Shown here piece by piece: positions 42,798-51,745 of a stretch of 64,000 bases of DNA. The stretch's first letter is position 1; each line of letters begins with the position of its first letter. The translations under genes and the position numbers were made by a program. The notes under the pieces are model-generated. The model worked only from the letters and a program-made list of their open reading frames with translations. It made no database searches and was not told the origin of the DNA. Source of the DNA: Flavobacterium geliluteum (GTDB lineage Bacteria > Bacteroidota > Bacteroidia > Flavobacteriales > Flavobacteriaceae); assembly GCF_017948595.1 (NCBI RefSeq), contig NZ_JAGFBV010000013.1, forward strand, positions 1 to 64,000, read 5' to 3'.

Positions 42798-42931
42798 TTG
42801 AGCAAAAATAGAATTTAACAAATAAAATCAGCGCAAGAAGCAGAAAAATTTATACAAATTTAACATTCCTAAGAAACAAGCCAAACAAAATCTTATCAGA
42901 CTCTACTTATAAAAAATTCAAAAACAGCTCT

Positions 42932-43411
42932 TTATAATTCTTCCTCAAGCCATGCGCGCATCATCCAGATTGTTTTTTCTTGCTCAGCAATAAAGTCACT
43001 CATCATAGAATTGGTCCCCTCATCGTTGATTTCTCCAGATTTATTCAAAATTTCTCTTTCAATTTTTAATAAATCAGACAAAGAATGAACGATTAATTGA
43101 ACTGCTTTCTCATCATTAGAAATATTTTTACCTACAGTAAGTTTATTGTTTTTAATATAATCTTCGAAAGTATGCAAGGGTATCCCGCCAATTGTTAAAA
43201 CTCTTTCGGCTATCATGTCTATTTTTAGTTGTGAATCTGTATACAACTCTTCAAATTTTACATGTAAATCAAAGAATCGTTTTCCACGAATATTCCAATG
43301 AATTCCTCTTAAATTTTGATAATATACCTGAAAATTGGCCAATAAAACATTTAACTTTTCTACTAATAATTCTGATTCTTTTACGGGTAATCCTAAAATA
43401 TTTGTTTTCAT
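42932..43411 (-). CDS. dps: Dps-family DNA-binding, iron-storing protein
   Basis: 159 residues from the ATG at 43411; eight upstream residues of the longer frame are discarded. The Dps ferroxidase site at the subunit interface is visible in HWNIRGKRFFDLHVKFEELY (His, Asp and Glu) and in the following DSQLKIDMIAERVLTIGG. The four-helix ferritin-like fold ends in EKTIWMMRAWLEEEL. It protects DNA by oxidising iron with peroxide. It is divergent from oxyR, which probably activates it. A TAAATTTG -7 box lies at 43446-43439. Confidence 0.93.
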   Translation of the reverse strand: MKTNILGLPVKESELLVEKLNVLLANFQVYYQNLRGIHWNIRGKRFFDLHVKFEELYTDSQLKIDMIAERVLTIGGIPLHTFEDYIKNNKLTVGKNISNDEKAVQLIVHSLSDLLKIEREILNKSGEINDEGTNSMMSDFIAEQEKTIWMMRAWLEEEL

Positions 43412-43518
43412 GATTTTTAATTTTACAGTATACAACTACAAATTTAAGGTAAGTTTTTTAAAATTATTATAAATAAAAATTATATTTCATTATTTTTGCA
43501 TCAAAAAATACTATCCAA

Positions 43519-44460
43519 ATGACGATAACTCAATTACAATATGTATTAGCTGTTGCCGAACACAAAAATTTTACGCTGGCTGCAGAAAAATGTTTTGTGA
43601 CTCAGCCGACTTTGAGCATGCAAATTCAGAAAATTGAAGAAGAACTTAATATCCAGATTTTTGATCGAACAAAAAAGCCTATCCAACTTACCGATATTGG
43701 CCAAAAAATTGTAAATCAAGCCAAGAATATTGTCAATGAAGCCAATAGAATTAAAGATATTGTAGAACAGCAGAAAGGTTTTATTGGTGGCGAATTTCGT
43801 TTAGGAATCATTCCGACCATCATGCCAACGCTTTTACCAATGTTCCTGAATAATTTTATAAAAAAATATCCAAAAGTAAAATTATTAATAGAAGAATTAA
43901 ATACAGACGAAATTATTGTAAAATTGAAAAATGGTCATCTGGACGCTGCGATTGCCGCTACGCCGCTGGAAGATGAAAAAATAAAAGAAATTGTTTTGTA
44001 TTTTGAGCCTTTTGTCGCCTATATACCGGAGCATCACGCAAGTTTTGAAAAGCAGGAAATTGAAGTTTCTGATTTGAATCTGAATGAAATATTGCTTTTG
44101 CAGGATGGCCATTGTTTTAGAGATGGCATTTTAAATTTATGCAAAAATGGTTCAGACATCGACCAAAATAATTTTCAGATTCAGAGCGGAAGTTTTGAAA
44201 CCTTAATAAAACTGGCAGACGAAGGGTTGGGTACGACATTGCTTCCGTACTTGCATACTTTAGATTTGAAAGATTCAGACAAATTAAAACTTCGCAACTT
44301 TAAGGAACCAAAACCCGCTCGCGAGGTGAGTTTAATTTATCCCAAAAGTGAATTGAAAATGCAAATCATAGACGCACTTCGCTCAACCATTGCAGGAGTT
44401 GTAAAAGGCGCAATTGTTTTTCAAAATGTGCAAATAGTGAGTCCGCTCTCTAAAAAATAG
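43519..44460 (+). CDS. oxyR: OxyR, LysR-family peroxide sensor
   Basis: 313 residues. N-terminal LysR HTH (LAVAEHKNFTLAAEKCFVTQ, QPTLSMQIQKIEEEL) and a periplasmic-binding-like effector domain. The redox cysteines fall exactly at Cys199 and Cys208 (GHCFRDGILNLC), the positions of the E. coli OxyR disulfide pair. Conserved Thr in GIIPTIMPTLLP fits the peroxide pocket. It is transcribed divergently from dps with a 107-nt shared promoter region. A TATTTTTG -7 box lies at 43491-43498. Confidence 0.95.
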   Translation: MTITQLQYVLAVAEHKNFTLAAEKCFVTQPTLSMQIQKIEEELNIQIFDRTKKPIQLTDIGQKIVNQAKNIVNEANRIKDIVEQQKGFIGGEFRLGIIPTIMPTLLPMFLNNFIKKYPKVKLLIEELNTDEIIVKLKNGHLDAAIAATPLEDEKIKEIVLYFEPFVAYIPEHHASFEKQEIEVSDLNLNEILLLQDGHCFRDGILNLCKNGSDIDQNNFQIQSGSFETLIKLADEGLGTTLLPYLHTLDLKDSDKLKLRNFKEPKPAREVSLIYPKSELKMQIIDALRSTIAGVVKGAIVFQNVQIVSPLSKK

Positions 44461-44465
44461 AGCCT

Positions 44466-44496
44466 AAAAAAGGAGCCGATTTGGCTCCTTTTTTTA
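44466..44496. terminator. Terminator after oxyR
   Basis: Hairpin AAAAAGGAGCC / GGCTCCTTTTT with a 5-nt loop. T tracts on both strands allow it to serve the convergent small gene as well. Confidence 0.88.
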
Positions 44497-44691
44497 TACT
44501 TTGATTAATAATAAACTTGGTTCTAATTCTGGTTTTTCAATTATAAAATTTAATAACCATTCTTGCAATTGCTCCATCTCGTATGGTAAGAGCGTTTTTA
44601 TTGCTTTTTCTAACTCTTTATAGAAAAGTATCGGATCAAAACTCACTCGTTCAAGTATTGATTTTGTGTAATCAAACATCATTTTTGACAT
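44494..44691 (-). CDS. Small conserved-looking hypothetical protein
   Basis: 65 residues, helical, mildly acidic, no signal peptide (MSKMMFDYTKSILERVSFDP, then a Lys/Glu-rich amphipathic helix and EKPELEPSLLLIKV). Similar short proteins with FDYTKxILExVSFDPxLF are, to my memory, common in flavobacteria, which supports it being a real gene. It ends inside the oxyR terminator. The function is unknown; it could be a small regulatory or chaperone-like protein. Confidence 0.6.
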   Translation of the reverse strand: MSKMMFDYTKSILERVSFDPILFYKELEKAIKTLLPYEMEQLQEWLLNFIIEKPELEPSLLLIKV

Positions 44692-44857
44692 AGTAAAATA
44701 AGATTTTGGGGTTTATCTTTATTTTTAAACTCCCGGTAAAAGTAAACAAATAACAAATATAACAACAGCATTTAACTATTTTTTTTGAAAATTTTATCAA
44801 CGAAAACGTTTTCTAAATAATTATAAATCAATATAGAATTATTCTAAATAGCTTGCT

Positions 44858-45523
44858 TTAAACCTTTTTAGTTGCTCTGAACATCTCTCGTTTTCCTGGC
44901 GGTCCTGCCAATTTTTCTACAGCAAAACCCACTTCGATCATACTCCTTTTTACGACTCCTCGCGCTGCGTATGTTACCAAAACGCCATTTGGCTTTAAAC
45001 TATTGTACATTTTTCTAAAAATTTCGGTACTCCACAACTCGGGTTGCACTCGAAATCCAAAGGCATCAAAGTAAATCAAATCAAAAATTTCTAAATCGTC
45101 TATTTCATCAAAAAATTGTTTTCTTTTGGTTAACGAAAAACTCCTGCTTAACATCACCTTTTGGTTCCATTCGCACTCGTGCATTTTTTTAAATATATCT
45201 TCAAACAACGAAGCTTCCAGCTCAGCAACATAATTCATCTGCAAAACTTCTTCTGCAGGAACCGGATACGCTTCTACTCCAACATAATTTATAGGTTGCT
45301 CTTTCAAATTTGATTCTAAAAAAGTGATAAAAGCATTCAAACCAGTTCCAAAACCAATTTCAAGCAACGAAACCTCTTTATTTTCAAACAATGAGAGACC
45401 GTTTTTTATAAAAACATGTTTGGCTTCCTGAATGGCTCCGTGTTTTGAGTGATAGCATTCATCCCATTCATCCAAATGAATTGTAGTTGAGCCATCTAGC
45501 GTTTTAATTATTTCTCTTTTCAC
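44858..45523 (-). CDS. mnmD: MnmD-type tRNA 5-methylaminomethyl-2-thiouridine methyltransferase
   Basis: 221 residues corresponding to the methyltransferase half of MnmC, without the FAD oxidoreductase half. SAM motif LLEIGFGTGLNAFIT (about 51-65), DAFGFRVQPELWS near 153, and a C-terminal GFAVEKLAGPPGKREMFRA (the GPPGKREM signature). The N-terminal STTIHLDEWDECYHSKHGA, cited as TIHLDEWDECYHSKHGA, is typical. It performs the last methylation of the wobble uridine in tRNAs such as tRNA-Lys(UUU). The gene is monocistronic. Confidence 0.88.
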   Translation of the reverse strand: MKREIIKTLDGSTTIHLDEWDECYHSKHGAIQEAKHVFIKNGLSLFENKEVSLLEIGFGTGLNAFITFLESNLKEQPINYVGVEAYPVPAEEVLQMNYVAELEASLFEDIFKKMHECEWNQKVMLSRSFSLTKRKQFFDEIDDLEIFDLIYFDAFGFRVQPELWSTEIFRKMYNSLKPNGVLVTYAARGVVKRSMIEVGFAVEKLAGPPGKREMFRATKKV

Positions 45524-45830
45524 TTTTTTAAAATTTATTGTAAGGCCTAACCGATTTTAAAATCGTATTATGAGTCAAATTTAGTCAAAACAAATGCGTA
45601 AAGCCTTAAAAAACCACACGTTTTTCATAAATTCTTTATAAAAATGTCTTAAATTTTTAAGTTTATTATAAGATAGATAAATCTCAGTCAAACGGTATAA
45701 ATAATGCAGTTTTAGTAAGTAAATTATATATTTTTACTTAATTTTGCATATTACAAATTCTATTTACACCAAATCATTGCTTTAGATTTTTTCTATAGAA
45801 ATGAATTTTACAATAAAACCTTACATAATT
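45524..45830. promoter_or_regulatory. Non-coding region between mnmD and ilvE
   Basis: No gene. A -7 match TAATTTTG at 45739-45746 lies 84 nt before the chosen ilvE start without a clear -33 box. I see no attenuator or leader peptide. Confidence 0.35.
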
Positions 45831-46901
45831 ATGAGTACAACTCAAACAAGCAAAATTGAAATCAGAAAAGCCACTTCATCAAAAATAGATGCGGTAGACT
45901 TTGAAAACTTAAGCTTTGGTGCTGTTTTTACAGACCATTTATTTGAATGTGATTTTAAAAATGGTCAGTGGCAAAATCCTGTCATTAAGCCTTACGCACC
46001 CATTTTAATGGATCCTTCATCAAAAGTCTTTCACTACGGGCAAGCTATTTTTGAGGGAATGAAAGCTTACAAAGACGACAATAATGATGTTTGGTTGTTT
46101 AGACCTGATGAAAACTACAAGCGTTTTAATAAATCTGCAACCCGTATGGCAATGCCAGAAGTTCCGGAGGATATTTTTATGGATGGTTTGAATGAATTAT
46201 TGAAATTAGACAAAGACTGGATTCAGAAAGGAAACGGAAGCAGCATGTACATTCGACCATTTATGATTGCAACTGGGGCCGGTGTTGTTGCTAATCCATC
46301 TGAAGAATATAAATTTATGATTTTACTTTCTCCTGCAAAATCCTATTATTCTGGAGAAGTAAAAGTAATTATTGCAGAGCATTACAGTAGAGCTGCCAAC
46401 GGTGGTATCGGAGCGGCAAAAGCTGCAGGAAATTACGCAGCGCAATTTTACCCAACAACTTTGGCCAATAAAGAAGGTTTTCAGCAAATAATCTGGACAG
46501 ACGATGCCACGCACACCAAACTGGAAGAAGCGGGAACAATGAATGTCTTTTTTAGAATAAATGACACTTTGCTGACAGCACCAACAAGCGAAAGAATTTT
46601 AGACGGAATCACCAGAAAAAGTTTGATTGCAATGGCTGAAAAAGAAGGTCTAAATGTTGATGTACGCCCTGTTATTGTTTCTGAATTGGTAGAGGCTGCA
46701 AAAAATGGTTCTCTAAAAGAAATTTTTGGTGCCGGAACCGCTGCAGTTGTAAGCGTTATCAAGGGATTTTCGTATCAGGATGTTTATTACGAAATGGCGC
46801 CTGTTGAGAATTCTTATGCCTCTCTTTTAAAAGAAAAACTAACAAATCTTCAAAACAAACTTTCAGAAGATACTTTTGGATGGACTGTAAAAGTTCAATA
46901 A
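45831..46901 (+). CDS. ilvE: Branched-chain amino acid aminotransferase
   Basis: 356 residues from the ATG at 45831 (MSTTQTSKIEIRKATSSK), preferred over the frame start at 45801, whose ten extra residues look unlike the family. Fold-type IV PLP enzyme: FHYGQAIFEGMKAYKDD, YIRPFMIATGAGVVANPSEE, the PLP lysine in GIGAAKAAGNYAAQ, and EEAGTMNVFFRIND with LDGITRKSL. It belongs to the larger eukaryote-like BCAT class (about 355 residues). It transaminates valine, leucine and isoleucine with 2-oxoglutarate. The gene is monocistronic with a terminator. Confidence 0.93.
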   Translation: MSTTQTSKIEIRKATSSKIDAVDFENLSFGAVFTDHLFECDFKNGQWQNPVIKPYAPILMDPSSKVFHYGQAIFEGMKAYKDDNNDVWLFRPDENYKRFNKSATRMAMPEVPEDIFMDGLNELLKLDKDWIQKGNGSSMYIRPFMIATGAGVVANPSEEYKFMILLSPAKSYYSGEVKVIIAEHYSRAANGGIGAAKAAGNYAAQFYPTTLANKEGFQQIIWTDDATHTKLEEAGTMNVFFRINDTLLTAPTSERILDGITRKSLIAMAEKEGLNVDVRPVIVSELVEAAKNGSLKEIFGAGTAAVVSVIKGFSYQDVYYEMAPVENSYASLLKEKLTNLQNKLSEDTFGWTVKVQ

Positions 46902-46922
46902 CTAAAAGATAATTATAAAAAC

Positions 46923-46957
46923 AAACCCGACAGATTTTAAAATTTGTCGGGTTTTCT
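46923..46957. terminator. Terminator after ilvE
   Basis: Perfect 10-bp hairpin AAACCCGACA / TGTCGGGTTT with a 12-nt loop, shared by convergent genes. Confidence 0.85.
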
Positions 46958-46960
46958 ATT

Positions 46961-47341
46961 TTATAAAAGTTTTGAAAAATCAGGTTTAAAATAATTTGGT
47001 CCTTTCATTACCTTTCCGTCTTCACGATAAATTGGCTGTCCGTCTTCGCCTAATTTACTCATATTACTGCGCTGGATTTCATCAAAAACAGCTTCAATTT
47101 TACCCTGCAAACCATGTTCTATAATTGTTCCGCACAAAATGTACATCATATCTCCAAGCGCATCAGCAATTTCTACTAAATCATTATTCTGTACTGCTTC
47201 CAGATATTCCTCATTTTCTTCTTTCATCAAATTATAACGCAAAATATTTTTGGCTTGACCTAAGTCTGCAATGGGAGTTTCGCTATGACCAATTTTAAAA
47301 GCAGTATGAAACTCTTTCACCGCATCAAGTTGTTTTTTCAT
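46961..47341 (-). CDS. MazG-like nucleoside triphosphate pyrophosphohydrolase
   Basis: A 126-residue all-alpha NTP pyrophosphatase. The metal-binding pattern is visible as KEENEEYLEA (ExxE) followed by EIADALGDMMYILCGT (ExxD). The C-terminal part MSKLGEDGQPIYREDGKVMKG is typical of the phage and Bacteroidetes type. It is likely to hydrolyse non-canonical or excess NTPs, as a house-cleaning enzyme. Substrate is not predictable. Confidence 0.87.
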   Translation of the reverse strand: MKKQLDAVKEFHTAFKIGHSETPIADLGQAKNILRYNLMKEENEEYLEAVQNNDLVEIADALGDMMYILCGTIIEHGLQGKIEAVFDEIQRSNMSKLGEDGQPIYREDGKVMKGPNYFKPDFSKLL

Positions 47342-47423
47342 AATTTTTATTTGATTAAATGAGTGGCCAAATTAGCAACAATTCATATACAATTAGCTAT
47401 TTTTGTCAAAAAAAATTAAAATC

Positions 47424-47612
47424 ATGTTTAGTCAGGGACAATTAATATTTGGATTATGTTTTTTTATCGCATTTGTAATAGCTATTGTATTTGCTTATAG
47501 AAAAGATTTAGCATTACACAAGATTTTTTACAAAGGAAATTATAAAGTATTAATCGCTTTTCTTCTTTTTATCGCGATCCTTTTTTTTATTAAAATATTT
47601 TTGAAGCGATAA
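47424..47612 (+). CDS. Small two-helix membrane protein
   Basis: 62 residues from the ATG at 47424; the longer frame opens at TTG 47403. Two membrane helices (LIFGLCFFIAFVIAIVFAY and VLIAFLLFIAILFFIKIFL) are separated by a basic loop with YRKDLALHKIFYKGNYK. The N-terminus MFSQGQLIF is, to my memory, conserved in flavobacteria. The positive loop should face the cytoplasm. The function is unknown. Confidence 0.7.
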   Translation: MFSQGQLIFGLCFFIAFVIAIVFAYRKDLALHKIFYKGNYKVLIAFLLFIAILFFIKIFLKR

Positions 47613-47802
47613 TTCGGCTAAATTTTTAGGGATTTAATTCAAAAATATTTTTAAGATTTATACCCATAAAAGTTTATTGTTTTTTGTCTAAAAACGTTTT
47701 TTGTTTGAACCACTATTTTCAAAAAGCGAGTAATATTTTGCTTTCTTATAGTACGACTACTAATAAAATTTATAACTTTACGACTCAAACAATACATTAC
47801 CG

Positions 47803-48930
47803 ATGAAAATCTTAAAATATTTATTCCTTTTATTATTACTAAGCTTTATTGCTCTCACCGTTTTTGTAGCGACTCAAAAAGGTGATTTTTCTGTAGAAAG
47901 AAGTAAAGTGATCAATTCACCAAAAGCTACTGTTTATAGTTATGTAAATGACTTTAGAAACTTTGAAGATTTTGAATCATGGGCAGTTGAAGATCCTTCT
48001 GTAAAAATTGTATTTCCTGAAAAAACGATTGGTAATGGCGCTTCTTATTCCTGGAGTGGCGATGACGGAACGGGAAATGCGATAACATTGGAAGCCAAAG
48101 AAGGCGAAAGTATTCATCAAAAAATGAACTACGACGGTAATGAAGCTGATGTTAATTGGATTTTTAAAGATACTCTGGCCGGAAAAACAAAAGTGACATG
48201 GAAAGCTACAGGAACAATGAGTTTTTTATTTAAAATCTACACGGCTTTAAATGGTGGTTCAGACAATATAATTGGTACAATTTCAGAAAAAAGCTTGGCC
48301 AATATTGATAAAAATTTAGATTACGAAACCAAGACTTTTGCAATAAAAGTAAACGGTCTGGTTAAGAAAACTGAAGTTTTTTACATCAAGCAAACTTTTA
48401 CTAGCGAAATAAAAAAAGTTAATAAAAATGCCCGTATCGTAATTCCGAAACTTATGGAGTTTTGCAAAACGGGTAATTTAATTCAAAGAGGAAAACCTTT
48501 TATCATTTATCATACGTACGACACCGTTACGGGTCTAGCAAAAATATCGATCTGTTTGCCTATTAATAAAGAAATTTTTACCAGTTCCGGAAGTGATATT
48601 TTGGCTGGAAAACTCAATTCTTTTGAAGCCGTAAAATCTACATTAACAGGAGACTACACGCATTTAGACAAAGCCATTACAAAAACCAGAGTCTTTATCA
48701 ACAAAGAAAAATTAACCCCAGAACTTAGCTGGTCACATCTGGAAATTTTAGCAATTAACAAAATGGATGTTAAAAGTCCGTCAAAACTAATGACTGAAAT
48801 CTATTTGCCGGTAAAACCAAAAGTAGCACCAATAACAATAGCTCCTGTCTACAAACCTCAAACTACAGAACCTATTCCTACGCCAGCAGAAAAACCTGCT
48901 AAACAAGAAGAAGAGCAATCTGAATTTTAA
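47803..48930 (+). CDS. SRPBCC/polyketide-cyclase family protein with membrane anchor
   Basis: 375 residues. An N-terminal helix (YLFLLLLLSFIALTVFVATQ) anchors or exports it. A START-like SRPBCC domain fills about 25-180 (VINSPKATVYSYVNDFRNFE, FPEKTIGNGASYSW, KVTWKATGTMSFLFKI). A GyrI-like ligand-binding part follows, about 185-340. The C-terminus is a Pro/Thr/Glu-rich tail. Such proteins bind hydrophobic small molecules. The sigma-factor operon starts 61 nt downstream on the same strand, but co-transcription is uncertain. Confidence 0.8.
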   Translation: MKILKYLFLLLLLSFIALTVFVATQKGDFSVERSKVINSPKATVYSYVNDFRNFEDFESWAVEDPSVKIVFPEKTIGNGASYSWSGDDGTGNAITLEAKEGESIHQKMNYDGNEADVNWIFKDTLAGKTKVTWKATGTMSFLFKIYTALNGGSDNIIGTISEKSLANIDKNLDYETKTFAIKVNGLVKKTEVFYIKQTFTSEIKKVNKNARIVIPKLMEFCKTGNLIQRGKPFIIYHTYDTVTGLAKISICLPINKEIFTSSGSDILAGKLNSFEAVKSTLTGDYTHLDKAITKTRVFINKEKLTPELSWSHLEILAINKMDVKSPSKLMTEIYLPVKPKVAPITIAPVYKPQTTEPIPTPAEKPAKQEEEQSEF

Positions 48931-48991
48931 AAAAAAGTTTCGTTTTAAACCTTTTGTCCTAAATTCATTCTAACAAGATAAAGAATCAGAC

Positions 48992-49534
48992 TTGACAAAC
49001 GAGGAGGAATTTATAGGACAATTATTAAATCCTAAAACGCAAAATACTGCGTTTCAAAAACTCTTGTCAGAATATCAAAGACCTTTGTATTCTCATATTC
49101 GGAACATTGTTTTGAATCATGATGATGCCGATGATGTTTTGCAAAATACATTTGTAAAAGTTTTTCAATATTTAAAAAATTTCAAAGGTGAAAGCAAATT
49201 GTTTTCATGGATGTACCGTATAGCTACTAACGAAGCGTTGACTTTTTTAAATCAAAAGGCAAAATTAAATCAGCTCACATCTGAAGCTTTACAAAATAAA
49301 ACCATTGACAATCTTCCTGCCGATGTGTATTTTGATGGAAGCGAGATTCAGATAAAACTTCAAAAAGCGATAGCAACATTGCCTCAAAAACAGCAGTTGG
49401 TCTTTAAAATGAAGTATTTTGAAGAATTAAAATATGAAGAAATAGCTGAAATTTTGGGTACTTCTGTGGGTGCATTAAAAGCTTCCTATCATCATGCTGT
49501 AAAAAAAATTGAATTATATGTTACCACAAATTAA
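48992..49534 (+). CDS. RNA polymerase ECF-type sigma factor
   Basis: 180 residues starting at TTG 48992, which is the only possible start: the frame is closed upstream at 48971 with no ATG between. Region 2: FQKLLSEYQRPLYSHIRNIV, DADDVLQNTFVKVFQYLKNF, GESKLFSWMYRIATNEA. Region 4: LPQKQQLVFKMKYFEELKYE and EIAEILGTSVGALKASYHHA. It directs RNA polymerase to stress-type promoters. The next two genes encode a membrane protein and an exported sensor-like protein, the usual control module. Confidence 0.92.
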   Translation: MTNEEEFIGQLLNPKTQNTAFQKLLSEYQRPLYSHIRNIVLNHDDADDVLQNTFVKVFQYLKNFKGESKLFSWMYRIATNEALTFLNQKAKLNQLTSEALQNKTIDNLPADVYFDGSEIQIKLQKAIATLPQKQQLVFKMKYFEELKYEEIAEILGTSVGALKASYHHAVKKIELYVTTN

Positions 49535-49567
49535 ACCTTTTGGCAAAACAGATATCTTATAGACACT

Positions 49568-49981
49568 ATGAAAACATTTAAATTAGAAAACGAGCCAAAA
49601 ATTAAATCAGGATTTAAAACTCCTGATGATTATTTTGATACTTTTTCGACTAAAGTTTTGGAACAAGTAGACAAAAAAGAAGTAAAAGTTATTGCCCTTA
49701 ACAGACGTAAAAAAGTGATCTCTATTGTTGCTGCAGCTGTAATCTTGATCGGATTAATGATTCCGATAGTAAATAATTACAATAGCAAATCAAAAGAACT
49801 TGATGCTGAGACTTTAGAAACCTATTTATCGTATCAGTCAAATTTAAACCAATATGATTTAATTAAAGAATTAGACAATACTGACATTCAAAAATTGGGC
49901 AAAAATGTAGCACTTGAAGATGAAACGATAGAAGATATTTTATCATCTAATCCAAATATTGAAAACTTAATTTCGGAATAA
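49568..49981 (+). CDS. Probable anti-sigma factor, single-pass membrane protein
   Basis: 137 residues. The cytoplasmic N-terminus carries the short motif FKTPDDYFDTFSTKVLEQV, common in Bacteroidetes proteins that follow ECF sigma genes. A membrane helix spans about 49-66 (VISIVAAAVILIGLMIPIV), followed by an acidic periplasmic part. It is the second gene of the sigma operon, 33 nt after the sigma stop. The anti-sigma role is inferred from order and topology. Confidence 0.7.
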   Translation: MKTFKLENEPKIKSGFKTPDDYFDTFSTKVLEQVDKKEVKVIALNRRKKVISIVAAAVILIGLMIPIVNNYNSKSKELDAETLETYLSYQSNLNQYDLIKELDNTDIQKLGKNVALEDETIEDILSSNPNIENLISE

Positions 49982-49996
49982 CTAAATTTTAAAAAG

Positions 49997-50455
49997 ATGA
50001 AAATCAAAAACATACTATCAATACTTTTCTTTCTGGTCAGCTTTTCATTTTATGCACAAAATGGAAACCTAGATGAAAAACGTGAAAAAATAAAAGAATA
50101 CAAAGTTGCTTTTTTAACGACTGAACTCGAGCTTACTTCAGCAGAAGCTGAAAAATTTTGGCCGATTTATAACGCTTATGATGACAAGCAATTTGAATTG
50201 CGCCATGATAAGATGAAAACGTATCTACGCAAATTGAATGACGATACTATTAATTCGATTTCAGAAAAAGAGGCTACTACGCTTCTATCACAAATAGAAA
50301 GTACAGATAAAGAATTGTATTTGTTAAAAGAAAAATACATTCAAAGCCTAAAAAAAATACTTTCGGCAAAAAAGATATTAAAGCTTAAAAAATCGGAAGA
50401 TGATTTTAATAGAAAATTATTAAAGCAATACAGAGACAAAGCAGGTAAAAATTAA
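49997..50455 (+). CDS. Exported sensor-like protein of the ECF sigma operon
   Basis: 152 residues. Signal peptide MKIKNILSILFFLVSFSFYA. The mature protein is helical and charged, with FLTTELELTSAEAEKFWPIY and repeats of Lys-rich helices, resembling Spy/CpxP (LTxxQ-like) periplasmic proteins and annotated in relatives as sensor of ECF-type sigma factor. It begins 15 nt after the probable anti-sigma gene. It may sense envelope stress and act on the anti-sigma factor; that is an inference. Confidence 0.75.
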   Translation: MKIKNILSILFFLVSFSFYAQNGNLDEKREKIKEYKVAFLTTELELTSAEAEKFWPIYNAYDDKQFELRHDKMKTYLRKLNDDTINSISEKEATTLLSQIESTDKELYLLKEKYIQSLKKILSAKKILKLKKSEDDFNRKLLKQYRDKAGKN

Positions 50456-50477
50456 TTACCCAAAGAAACAACAGCTG

Positions 50478-50524
50478 AAAGAACCCTATATAATAATACT
50501 TACTTTATTATTTAGGGTTCTTTC
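50478..50524. terminator. Terminator of the sigma-factor operon
   Basis: Perfect 11-bp hairpin AAAGAACCCTA / TAGGGTTCTTT with a 24-nt AT-rich loop. Confidence 0.75.
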
Positions 50525-50556
50525 TATTTAAACTGATGTTATTTTTTATTATTTAA

Positions 50557-51630
50557 TTAAGGCTCTTGTCTCTTAAAACGAAGTCTAACTACCTTATTGT
50601 ATCCCGCAGCAATTGCAGTAGTTTTGTTGATAAAACGAATGGTAAAAAGTGAATTATCATTAGAGTATTTTATCCAATTTACTCCTCCGTCCAGTGAGTA
50701 CATTATTCCTGATTGTCCCACGCAAACTAATTCTTTGGCATTCGTACCCGGCACATATTGTACACAAGAAGCATATCCAAATCCTTTGTCCTGAGCTACT
50801 AATTGCCAAGTTTGACCACCATCATTGGTTATCGCTTTATTGTCTGTCTTTTTATCCAGATCTTCAAAATCTCCACCGGCTATAATTCCGTGTTTAGAAT
50901 CATAAAAATCGGCTGTAAAAATTCCAGCCATTGCTTTTCCTTGTATGATAGGGGTATCGATCACTTTCCATGTTTTTCCTTTATCTCCCGAATAAAAAAC
51001 ACGTGATTTTTTTCCACCAGAAACGATCCATGTATCATCTCCTTTAACTACCACATTTGTATTACTGGCTGCAAAAGCGCCTTCGCCAACAGCATTTGTT
51101 GGTAATTTATCAGACAATAATTTTGCCCAAGTTTCACCACCATCACGGGTTACAATAACCGAAAAAGTATCTTCTGTTGGATCTCCAATAGCGATTCCTT
51201 CATTTTCATTCCAAAATTGCATACTATCGTAAAAAACTTTTGAATGAATTTCCTTGTAAACCAATTTTACTTTTTGCGTTTTTTTAGAAACCTGATACAA
51301 TAATCCCGGGTTTGCAACACTTAATAAATAGATATTTTGCGAAGTTTGTGCAATACTTCTAAACTCTAATTTAAGCGTATCACGATAAATATGCTCCTCA
51401 AATCTTGACTTTTTACTCAAATCATAATAACCAAAACGAGAGTTATCTGCTCCATACCATACTTTATCACCATCAATAGCAATGGCACGAATACTGATTT
51501 TATCCTGAAATAAAGTATCTACTTGCATAGATGTAAAACCATAATATAATGCGCGCTTGTTACCATCATTTGCAGTTCTAAAAGACATTAATAAAACAAA
51601 GGCTCCTAGAAACAAAACTAATTTTCTCAT
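50557..51630 (-). CDS. YCF48-like beta-propeller protein, exported
   Basis: 357 residues. Signal peptide about 1-19 (LVLFLGAFVLLMSFRTA). Repeated BNR/Ycf48-type blades with Asp-box-like motifs TRDGGETWAKL, SGDKGKTWKVI, TNDGGQTWQLV and SLDGGVNWIKY, each about 50-60 residues apart. The blades form a seven-bladed propeller related to photosystem II assembly factor Ycf48. In non-photosynthetic Bacteroidetes the role is unknown; some are annotated as oxidoreductases without evidence. The gene is monocistronic. Confidence 0.87.
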   Translation of the reverse strand: MRKLVLFLGAFVLLMSFRTANDGNKRALYYGFTSMQVDTLFQDKISIRAIAIDGDKVWYGADNSRFGYYDLSKKSRFEEHIYRDTLKLEFRSIAQTSQNIYLLSVANPGLLYQVSKKTQKVKLVYKEIHSKVFYDSMQFWNENEGIAIGDPTEDTFSVIVTRDGGETWAKLLSDKLPTNAVGEGAFAASNTNVVVKGDDTWIVSGGKKSRVFYSGDKGKTWKVIDTPIIQGKAMAGIFTADFYDSKHGIIAGGDFEDLDKKTDNKAITNDGGQTWQLVAQDKGFGYASCVQYVPGTNAKELVCVGQSGIMYSLDGGVNWIKYSNDNSLFTIRFINKTTAIAAGYNKVVRLRFKRQEP

Positions 51631-51745
51631 ACAGATTTTTTTTTTGCGCTAAAATACAATTATTTATAAGATATGAAAAGCTTTCGCTTTTTTTCTGGCA
51701 CAGTAATTGGATATCTCAGAATATTAATCTTAAAAATGATTTGCC

